64,000 nucleotides of DNA, taken from NCBI GenBank assembly GCA_964019335.1, contig OZ025648.1:186001-250000 (forward strand), written 5' to 3'. The stretch's first letter is position 1. Each line of letters starts with the position of its first letter. The stretch is from Diplonema japonicum. Its lineage: Eukaryota > Euglenozoa > Diplonemea > Diplonemida > Diplonemidae. The position numbers and the translations under genes were made by a program. Of this stretch, positions 22,555-30,752 are shown piece by piece. Under the pieces are notes generated by a model that was given only the letters and a program-made list of their open reading frames with translations, did no database searches and was not told the origin of the DNA.

Positions 22555-23299
22555 TCATTTCTTGGCAGGATGTAATTCTGCGTCGTCGTCGCCCTCATCT
22601 CTCTTTCTCTTTGAAAATGCTATGTCCCTGTCGCTGTTCTCGTCATCTTCGTCTTGCTCTTCATGTTCTTCATCCTCTTCATCTTCCTCGTCCGACTCAC
22701 ACACGGCACTCCCGTCACGGTTCTGTTGAAAAGGTTTATTGATGTCCCTTTTGAGACATACCGCGTTGTCGATTATTTGTACGGAGTCGACCATCTTGAA
22801 CAGATGTTCTCTGTACGGGGTTTCAGAGGTGGAGGTGAAGGGGTTGTCCTCCACTTCAAGGGTGGTTAGCTTCCGGCAGTTCTTTAGAGGTTCCAGTGCT
22901 TTGATGTCATAGAATTTGTTGTTCGTCAGGCCAAGCGTTGTAAGGCTCGGGTACCGCTCCGCGAAGTCCTCCGGGAGGTCGGCCAGTAAGTGGTCGGAGA
23001 TCACGAGCTCCTTCAAGTTCTGGAGGTGTGGGAAGTTTTTGAGGCTCTTCACCCTGACCGTTGTATGAGGCTGGTGCACAACCAGAACCTCCAATCCTGT
23101 AAACGGGGCGAGGAGGCTGTAGTCGGTCAGAGAATCATAAATCTAAATGGTGTAAAAAAAAAAATTTTTTTTTTAATATTTCCCTCCCCGTTCGTACCTG
23201 TAACTCCTTAACGTCTTCCGGCTTCTGGTCACCTTGCTGCTTCGCGATTGACAGCTTTACTCTTCTGTTCCAGTCAACGGACACTATCAAGTCCGACAT
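22555..23299 (-). CDS. ANP32-like leucine-rich acidic protein (two exons)
   Basis: Exons 23198-23299 and 22555-23142 flank a 55-nt intron (GTACGAACGG...ACCATTTAG) and give 229 residues. Exon 1 encodes MSDLIVSVDWNRRVKLSIAK; exon 2 continues IYDSLTDYSLLAPFTGLEVL. Residues 45-150 contain four or so leucine-rich repeats (LKNFPHLQNLKELVISDHLL, LTTLGLTNNKFYDI, LTTLEVEDNPF), closed by an LRR-cap-like segment. The tail is a long Asp/Glu tract followed by SKRKRDEGDDDAE. This layout is that of the ANP32/PHAPI family, nuclear acidic proteins that act as histone and phosphatase-regulatory chaperones. The tail KRKRDEGDDD is notably like that family. The ANP32 match is by architecture only. Confidence 0.72.
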
Positions 23300-24058
23300 T
23301 TTAAATCCTCGTTTCTTCTTCTTTTTTCTTTTTTTTAAAACAATAAAAGGGAGGAAGAGCAAAATTCAAAATAAACAAATCAAAATACAAAAAGTAGGGG
23401 GAGAAAAAAGGTTCTGGGGACTAAAAAAAAGAACTTTTAGCCTAATAAAGATTGGTTGAGAAAAAAAAAAGGAGATCCTTGCAAATACATTGGAGGGCGA
23501 GGGGGGGGGGGGGGGGGGGAGTGTTCTTTTTGCTCTCTCACTACTACAGCTCATTTATTTTTTGGATGACCAAGACGGGGGAGAAAGCTGAGGGGCTAAC
23601 TCAAGACGCAGAAAATACAAAGAGACAGAACAAAAAAAAGGCTGCGAACGTGCTTTAACGCGCTTGCCGCTTAATGGGGCCCCTCCGGCTAGAACATACT
23701 ATCTCGTATGCGTAAGTTCCTTTCTATTTTCCACCCCTCCCTCCTTGGAGGGGCTTAAGAGAAGAGTAAGAGAAAAGGTATAAAAAAAGGAAAAAAAAAG
23801 GAGAAAAGAGGCTTTTACTTACCCGTGCTTCGCATCAAAGGAGATCGCCTCGCAGAAAGGGGGGAAAGAAAAGCAATAAATAAAAATAATAAAAAAAAGA
23901 TACAATAAAAAGAATTCATTTTTTCTTCTTCTCCCCCCCCCCCCCCCCCGAGTTCCCGCCTATTTCCCCCTCAGGTGTACACAGGTTCGGTATACAGAGG
24001 GCAATCGATTCTTGAAATATAATAATTTCTTGTTTGTTTTTCTTTTTTTTTCTTCTCA
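23300..24058. other. Intergenic, no gene seen
   Basis: Poly-A, poly-G and poly-C runs with a unique block at 23640-23760 that includes a short GC-rich inverted repeat (CCCCTCC...GGAGGGG, about 23731-23754). I tested this block for tRNA A and B boxes and found none. Confidence 0.5.
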
Positions 24059-25624
24059 TCATCTTCGCCGGCTTGACGGCGATACAGAGCGCCGTGCGCT
24101 ACTCATAACAGTGGTCTGTCCCGTGAATGGGAGGGGTACCTGTTCATCCCGTTTCCACTTTGAGTCCTTCCGAAGCTTGAAGGTGGTGTTGGTGAGCTGG
24201 CTGCTACCGACGGTCACCGCAATAGGCACCGCAGGGCCCCACCAGTCATGCAAGGACTGCACGATCTTCACAAGTTTGTCACGGGCCTCCTCGTTGCGGA
24301 GCTGCAGCAACATGTCATGCTGTACTGGTTTGCAGTTGTCTCTGACCCGCATTCCCAGCCTGTTATCGGGACCTAAGACGAGCTCCGTGAAGTCAAGAAT
24401 CTTCAGCGTCCTTGTCAGCTCGCCCGACCCCTTACACAAGTACACCGCGTTGTCCAACACCAGCAGCACCCGCTCATCGATCTTCCCGCTTCGGTTGACC
24501 TTCCCCAGCTCCTCTACGAAGTAGACCACCGCCTTCCCCTCCACGAGATCCTTGAATGCCGATGCGTACTTCGGCGGTATTTCTTGGTACGGTAAGTTAT
24601 TCCTCGGGTCGACAAAAGGATCAAGATGCTCCGGACTTGCTGGTGACAACGGGGGTGCAACGACAGCAGTCTTCGGGTCCAGAAAATACGGAGACCCCTT
24701 AGGCGACACCGGCAGCGGTTCGGGTGCAGGTTCGGGCACGGGCTGTGTGTCATGTTGCTGTGGTTGTTCTACATGCTGTGCGTCCACAGGTGACAGTGGC
24801 TGCGGTTCCTCTTCGACGGGCCTGAAGGTCAGCGCGACGTTCGACTTGGGCGATGGCGTCGTGGCCCTGATGTCATCGTTGTTGTGCACCTCTGCGTTGT
24901 TGATGTGTGTCAGCTTCTTTCCGAGGAATGACCCTGCTCCCTGCTTCTCAGCTGGCGAGCCCGGCCGTACGCTGGTCAGCACCATCTCGTCGAGCCCCAT
25001 GCCCAGTGCTTCGCCAGGCTGCTTAGCTATCATTATCGTAGCCTCGCCTGGTGCCTGTGTGGGCATCCGCATCTCCGGTTCAACAGCCTCTAAAGGAGGT
25101 GGCCGCCTCCGCCGTGCGCTGCTTATTATCTGCATCGAGGCCTCATAGTCCGCAGGGTGCGGGCTTGGATGGTGAGGGCTTGGATGGTGAGGGCTTGGAT
25201 GGTGCGGACTTGGATGCTGCGGGCTGGGGGTGTACCCGTTATTATTAAACACCGGTGCTGTGGGCGGAACTATATCCTCACGCGGCTTGGCCACCAACCC
25301 CGGAGGGGTCGACACAGCACTGTTGACGTCGGGTGTGATGTTGGGACGTGGCTTGGGTTTGATGTACCTGCCGCCAGGAGAGTACCCATGCTGCACGCTC
25401 CGCCTGCCTTGCCACAGGTGTGGGTGATGCATGGGTGTGTAGTGTTGTGGTTGAGATGAGAAGCTGCTGTTGGGCTGTGTGTTGGGGTTCTTGCTGTAAC
25501 TTTATGCGCATACCGAAGACAAAGATGAAAGAGGCGGAGATGCTATTCTGGGAGGCGACATCGACCTCCTGGGGTCTCTCCATTGTATGGGAGGAGGCGA
25601 GTATGAGACAGAGTGAAAAGCCAT
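24059..25624 (-). CDS. PDZ plus PH-like domain protein (two exons)
   Basis: Exons 25514-25624 and 24059-25474, joined by a 39-nt intron (GTATGCGCATAAAG...CACACAG), encode 508 residues. Exon 1 is a 37-residue Ser/Pro segment (MAFHSVSYSPPPIQWRD). It continues through a Pro/His-rich linker with four or five tandem SPHHP units. Residues about 188-260 form a PDZ-like domain: a GEALGMGLDEMVLTSVRPGS carboxylate-binding loop region, then GSFLGKKLTHINNAEV. Residues about 335-462 look like a PH domain (VVYFVEELGKVNR..., ERVLLVLDNAVYLCKGSG, ending LVKIVQSLHDWW). The C-terminus is Ser/Arg-rich. It is probably a membrane or cytoskeletal adaptor. Only about 80 nt separate it from the stop of the upstream gene; a polypyrimidine-TTCAG site lies at 25658-25659. 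Confidence 0.7.
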
Positions 25625-25705
25625 GATCCCCCCTGTCCCTGCAGTGACCCGTTTATGCTGAACACAACGAGAGAAAAAGAAAGAAAGAGAAAAGCACAAA
25701 TCTAA
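25625..25705 (-). promoter_or_regulatory. Short intergenic spacer with a trans-splice-acceptor-like site
   Basis: On the minus strand this 81-nt spacer reads as a long pyrimidine tract (TTTTCTCTTTCTTTC...) ending TTGTGTTCAG at 25658-25659, then 33 nt to the ATG. It separates two complete ORFs on one strand and is the clearest polypyrimidine-AG leader in the window. I interpret it as a spliced-leader addition site. Confidence 0.5.
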
Positions 25706-27559
25706 TCACCGGGGTGGTGGTGGAGGCGGGGGGGGAGGTGCTTTGGACGTCGGGGACTGCGGCGGTGGTGGGGGGACCTTCGAGGCCACCGGGGGAGGCT
25801 GCGGTGATGGAGGGGCAGGTGGCGGTACTGGGGCTTTAGATGCTGGTGGCGGTAGAGGGGTACTAGATGGTGCTGGTGGCGGTGGAGGGGTACCAGATAG
25901 TGCTGGTGGCGGTGGAGGGATATTAGATGGCGCTGGTGGAGGTGGGGGTGAGCCCTTTGTAAGAGGAGAAGGAGCTTCTGCAGTAGATTGTGGCGAAGGA
26001 GCCGGGGATGAAGCTTGCGAGGGAGGTACAGACACAGAAGGTTTCGTGGGGGATGAGGGAAAACCGGGCGATGGTGCGAACAGATTTTGAGATGAGGGCG
26101 ACTTCGGGGAATTCCCTTGTGGCGACACATCCTCGGGTGCCTGGATAGAGATAGCGGGAGAGGGGTCGTCTTGCGCTTTTTTAGGTTGCGTTGCTTTCTT
26201 GAAGGCCATCGTGACGGACACAGCCATGAGGAACTTCTTCCACGGGTTGATCTTCCGCGGTTTGTCCCACGTTTCCTCCGTCACCTTGTACTGCTCTAGC
26301 AGCAGCTTCCACACGAACTCCAAGCTGCCTTGCTCCTGGACCAGTAGTTCCGGCACTGTCTCCACTTGATGAGGGGCATGTATTGACAGCAGTTTTGTGA
26401 ACCGTTCCTCCCAGTTGACCTCTTTTGTTTCTTGTTTCGGTAATTCTGGCGGTACGAACCAGTTCTCCTCAGTTAAGTTATACTTCTCAAGCAGCTTGGG
26501 CCACAGGTCAGCAGGCTCCGCCCCTTTGTCAGTGATATGCCGCATCAGCTGGTCAACCGACTCCTTCCTGTCCGGAGCATGCAGGTTGTAAAACGTCGCA
26601 AACCTGTCATACCAGTCCACCTTGGAGCTTGGATGCCGCCATGTGCCTTCCGTCACTTCATACTTTTCGAGCATCTTCAGCCACAAGTCCAGAGGCTGCG
26701 CCCCCCGTTCTTCCAGCTGCCGCAACAGCTTCGGCACCATATCAACTTTCTCTTTGCAGTGAATGTAGTAGAACGCAGTGAACCTGCGCTGCCAGTTGAT
26801 TTCCTCTTCCCAGTTGTGTTCTGTCACGCCGTACTTCTCCAGCATCTTCTTCCACAAGGTGTCCATGTCGATGTTCTGCTGCTGTGCCGCAAGCACCTGC
26901 TGGATCGTGTCTAGTTTCTCCTTCGCATGTATCGTGTAGAACTTCGTGAGCCTGTCTTTCCAGTCAACAGTTTCCCATGTCTCTTCTGTAGTGCCGTACT
27001 TTTCCAGCATCTTGGCCCACAGGTCGGAGGGGTCAGCACCCTTATCATACACTCCTTGGAGGAGGCTTCCCACTGAGTCCACCTTCGAAGGACAGTACCG
27101 CTGATAGAAGGCCTTGTACCGCTTGTACCAGTCGACAGCTTCGTCGGTGAAGTCCTCGTCAGTTAGGAGGATTGCTGTCCTGCGACCGGGGGTGATGGGC
27201 GCAGTATTTTCTAGCTCATCGTCTTCAACAGGCGCACGGGTCGTGACAGCCCTAATGCTGTGGGGTATCGGGCAACGTTCGTACTTCAAAACAGGCCAGC
27301 CTTTCGACACCAGCGTGTGATCGAAGATGTTCATCGGGTTCAGCACGCCCTCAGGGTTCGTCGACGGCGACAGAGCAATCAGGTCGTCAGCACGGCTCTT
27401 CCTCCTCTTCCTCCGAAAGCTCCCAGCGCTTCCCGCCTGGTACGAGAACACCTTAGTCATTGGCTGCTCTGCATCCCCAAACGTGAAGCCCCGATCGGGC
27501 TCCTCAGTCATCCCCTTCTCCTTCTTACTTTTTAACTTCTTCTTGAACTTACCGAACAT
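25706..27559 (-). CDS. Tandem helical-repeat protein with polyproline tail
   Basis: A 617-residue intronless ORF. Residues 1-140 are basic and unrecognised. Residues about 141-440 contain five tandem units of 55-65 residues with the consensus W..R...FY..H...K...V..LL....G..P.DLW.KMLEKY.VTEE.W; a sixth degenerate unit follows (NPWKKFLMAVSVTMAFKK). From about 450 the protein is Ser/Pro-rich. The last 120 residues are polyproline blocks (GTPPPPPAPSS, SKAPPPPPPPPPR) resembling FH1-type profilin/SH3 ligands. No FH2 or WH2 domain follows. Related repeat units occur in the gene at 41263-45455. The function may be scaffolding near actin, inferred from the tail alone. Confidence 0.75.
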   Translation of the reverse strand: MFGKFKKKLKSKKEKGMTEEPDRGFTFGDAEQPMTKVFSYQAGSAGSFRRKRRKSRADDLIALSPSTNPEGVLNPMNIFDHTLVSKGWPVLKYERCPIPHSIRAVTTRAPVEDDELENTAPITPGRRTAILLTDEDFTDEAVDWYKRYKAFYQRYCPSKVDSVGSLLQGVYDKGADPSDLWAKMLEKYGTTEETWETVDWKDRLTKFYTIHAKEKLDTIQQVLAAQQQNIDMDTLWKKMLEKYGVTEHNWEEEINWQRRFTAFYYIHCKEKVDMVPKLLRQLEERGAQPLDLWLKMLEKYEVTEGTWRHPSSKVDWYDRFATFYNLHAPDRKESVDQLMRHITDKGAEPADLWPKLLEKYNLTEENWFVPPELPKQETKEVNWEERFTKLLSIHAPHQVETVPELLVQEQGSLEFVWKLLLEQYKVTEETWDKPRKINPWKKFLMAVSVTMAFKKATQPKKAQDDPSPAISIQAPEDVSPQGNSPKSPSSQNLFAPSPGFPSSPTKPSVSVPPSQASSPAPSPQSTAEAPSPLTKGSPPPPPAPSNIPPPPPALSGTPPPPPAPSSTPLPPPASKAPVPPPAPPSPQPPPVASKVPPPPPQSPTSKAPPPPPPPPPR

Positions 27560-27592
27560 GTTGCTGTGTATCGATGCCCCGCCTCAGGGCCT

Positions 27593-27631
27593 CTGTGGTG
27601 GTGTGAAGCAGCGTAATTGGTCCTATAAATA
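27593..27631 (-). promoter_or_regulatory. TATA-like motif abutting upstream stop, with acceptor-like CACAG
   Basis: On the minus strand the stop codon TAG of the PPR gene (27632-27634) is followed at once by TATTTATAGG (about 27622-27631). It is then followed by CACCACCACAG ending at 27593, 33 nt before the ATG of the repeat protein. Either or both could define the 5' end of the message. Confidence 0.35.
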
Positions 27632-28906
27632 CTACCCCCTAACCGCCCTCATGTACCAGAACAAAATGTCCTCTGTGACAGTAATGCTAGTGGCGGACTT
27701 CTGGATATACCGCAGAAGGAGCTCTGCTTTGGTCGCATTGTGTGCTTCGGCGTATACACTCATCAGAGCTGAGTACAGAACCGCCGAGCGGCTTGTGGCG
27801 CCGTTGCAAACTGCGGCGTAGAATGTGTCTTCAGCAAGCTTGATCCAGTTCTTGCTGGTGTTGCCTGCCAGGCATGCCCGCGCGCAGCATGATATGAATG
27901 ACGAATAGCAGTAAAAACAAGGGGGGTCCTCTAGTTGTTCCAAGGCTTTGTGAGCTTCTTCGAATTTGCCCAGCGCGCCTTTTGCTTGCACAAGCGACGC
28001 CACGAAGACGGACGACACCCGCATTTTGTTCCTCTTGACATCTGCTTCGATCAGCTCGATGTTGTTGCTGAGCTGCGCGACCTCCTCTACGGTGAGGCCT
28101 GCCGTGTCGTTGAGTAAGTACCCCCACTTCGGGACCCTTGCTTCCCGTAAGCAGCATTGAACGAGACCAGTCATGCTTTGAGGGTCAGGCCGGACACCCC
28201 AACGTGAGAACTTCATCACAGCAGTCCTACTACTACTGAAAGACTGACAGGCATTGATCATGGAATGCAGCATTTGAGGCGTCATCTTGACTGATGCCTG
28301 TCGAATCAAGTTCAAGGTAGCCCAGGCAGCCTGTTCGTCACGGCACTTAGCAGAGGCAGCGATAAGCAGCGCATAGTGCGAGGTGCTGCACTGGATACCA
28401 TCGGCCAACATATCTTGGAAGATGGTCCTGCACTCCTCTGGCCGGTTAGCACGGATTAAGGAGTGCATCACAGCGGAGTACACGTATCCACTATTTCTTG
28501 TTTTGCGATATTGTGGGAGGCTGCGGAATTCGTCGTACAGCCTGAGCGCGACTTTCAATATGTCTGAGGTGCCGCCGCTGCTGTTCTCATGTGATGAGAT
28601 GAGGTTGTTTGTGACCGAGATAGCTACAGAGTACGAGTAGGGTCCTAACAGGTACCCCATCGCTTTCATTTTCTCGATGTCTCGAAGCATCCAAGTGAAG
28701 ACTTTGAGCTTTGCCTTGTCTCCTGCCACCCTGGTTGGTGTAGCATGCATCAGCTTATGTTCTTTGAATTCTGTTTTCAGGTGTTTTGCTATCTCTGAGT
28801 CCGTTCGCTTCTCCGAGCCTGTAAACTTGCCTTCCTTTAAACCATCCTCCCTTCCCCACCGGAGCTGTCTCGTGCACGCTCTCCATTTCCAAGTTCTTAT
28901 CAGCAT
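27632..28906 (-). CDS. Pentatricopeptide-repeat (PPR) protein 1
   Basis: A 424-residue intronless ORF made of helical hairpins. Recognisable PPR-type units include YSYSVAISVTNNLISSHENS, VYSAVMHSLIRANRPEECRT followed by IFQDMLADGIQCSTSHYALL, LIAASAKCRDEQAAWATLNL, and a C-terminal LYSALMSVYAEAHNATKAEL. The N-terminal 70 residues are basic and could include a mitochondrial targeting segment (MLIRTWKWRACTRQLRW). PPR proteins bind organellar RNA and act in processing, editing or translation. Repeats are divergent, so the specificity code cannot be read. The next gene downstream starts only 72 nt after the stop. Confidence 0.7.
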   Translation of the reverse strand: MLIRTWKWRACTRQLRWGREDGLKEGKFTGSEKRTDSEIAKHLKTEFKEHKLMHATPTRVAGDKAKLKVFTWMLRDIEKMKAMGYLLGPYSYSVAISVTNNLISSHENSSGGTSDILKVALRLYDEFRSLPQYRKTRNSGYVYSAVMHSLIRANRPEECRTIFQDMLADGIQCSTSHYALLIAASAKCRDEQAAWATLNLIRQASVKMTPQMLHSMINACQSFSSSRTAVMKFSRWGVRPDPQSMTGLVQCCLREARVPKWGYLLNDTAGLTVEEVAQLSNNIELIEADVKRNKMRVSSVFVASLVQAKGALGKFEEAHKALEQLEDPPCFYCYSSFISCCARACLAGNTSKNWIKLAEDTFYAAVCNGATSRSAVLYSALMSVYAEAHNATKAELLLRYIQKSATSITVTEDILFWYMRAVRG

Positions 28907-29718
28907 TCACTCATTGAAAGTGCACTTTCTTTTTTTCTTCTTTCTTTTTTCTTTTCCCTGGATGATAATAAGGTTGGGTTGAAGAGGGGGGGGGGGGGGG
29001 GGGGGGAGAACTTTCTTTTTTACTCACTTTTGGATTTTAATTTTTCACGTTTTCTTTTTTTTTCCCCCCCTCTCTCTTTTTTTTCTCTTTCTTTTTCCTT
29101 CTCTTTGGGGGCAACTTGAGAAACATTAGGGTTTTACATTATGAAAAAAAGAACAGAGAAATATGTGAGGTAAAAGGGGGGTCTTCGAGATGCCTCCCAT
29201 TCACGCTATCTCCTTCTGCAGCGGTTTAAGAAGGATTCACTGTTGTAAAACACAACCTTTTTTTTTTGTTCTTGTTTTTACAACACAAGCACAAAAAAAA
29301 AGGGGGGGAAAGAAGACATGTTGCCACTTTTATTTTCTCCACGCTGCATTCTTTTTTTTTTTTTCTTTTGCCTCAATAGGTATTCCCTCAATTGGCCATG
29401 GTAGCAAGTGAACAGAAGAAAAACTGAGGGAAACAAAAAAAACGTCTTAAGGGAACCTGCAAAAAAAAAAAAGAAAGAGCCACGATACAATTGCGACATT
29501 TCGACAGCGGTCGGATGGAAAAGACAGGGGTAGGGAGGTGGAAGGGGAAGAAAAAAAAAAAAGCAAGGTTTTCCCCTTTTAGTGAGGGAGAAAAAGGAAA
29601 AAAGAAGAAACGTTTTATTTTATTTGTATTTTTTTTTATTTTTATTCTTTTTTTAAATCTCCTCCCGGCTGATTGTTTGCGCAAGCCAGTTTTCATCCGC
29701 TTTTTTGTTTCATCTCTA
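28907..29718. other. Intergenic, no gene seen
   Basis: Poly-G near 28987, polypyrimidine blocks at 29050-29105, and A/T runs. The leader side of PPR protein 1 carries TCATCCAG at 28958-28959. No ORF with protein-like composition. Confidence 0.6.
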
Positions 29719-30719
29719 TCACAACTTCGCTTCTTGCATGGATCGCGCAATGACGCCGATGTCCTCGGCGAGCTTCGTGGAAGGCTTCCACCGCAGCTTG
29801 TCTATCCGTTCTACGATACCAAGCAAAACGGAACCGTTGTCCTTCGTCATCGAGAATGGCAGCGTGAGCGCCTGACCATGTGAGACAAGACCCATTTCCT
29901 TGTACCTAGTGAGGGCCAGCTTAAGCACTTCACGGTTACAGCTGTTTGGGAAATGCACCACATCAGCGCACAACAGATGTTCCACAGAAGTAGCGACACG
30001 TTCCATAAACTGCGGCTCCGGAACCTTGCTGGCGCTCACAAGGTGCATTAAAGCAGCGGCTACCAGCCAGTAACACTCCACCAAAGGGTGAAGGAGAGAC
30101 GCGATAAACCCTGAACATAACGTGTCGGTAGGCACCACCACAGAAGGTCCATCAACCCTGGCCCCGTCCCTCTCCAGCTGCCGCACCGTGTCTCTGAACC
30201 ACACATCATGTTTCACAGGGCTTGTGTCTCTGTGGTTTGGGAATTCCAAGGAAAACAGATTCCTCACAAACTCGACTTCCTCAAGTAGTCCCTCCACAGG
30301 TACCTTTCTCGCGGTGATGCTTGCTTCGGAGTCTGCTTGCGGGAGTGTTAGAATCTCACATGGCTGCATGGCTGTTGCAGTGATGACGACCATCGACCTG
30401 TCGCAGAATAGGTGGATCAGCTGGTTCGCGTAGATTGACAGCAGCAACAGTGTGTCGCTGTCTTGCGTTCTGATGACGTTCAAGCTGCTCACTGTGACGT
30501 AAGGGTCCAGCAGGAAGACTGCGTAGTTCAGCAGTGCTTCGCCGCTGTACCGTATCGTGCCCGGTTTCATGTGCCCGCCTGATTTCAACACCTGTTCCCG
30601 TAGCCACACCACCTCACTCACCACCTCATCAACGTGGATGCCACGCTCTAAGTCGCTCGGCAAATGCAGATACAACAGCACCGCTGCCAGCAGCGCGGTT
30701 GGCGTTACAATCAACCCAG

Positions 30720-30752
<33 letters not shown>

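Noticed and set aside
23640-23760. Small structured RNA gene
   Set aside because: Only one short GC-rich inverted repeat is present; no tRNA boxes or known RNA signature.
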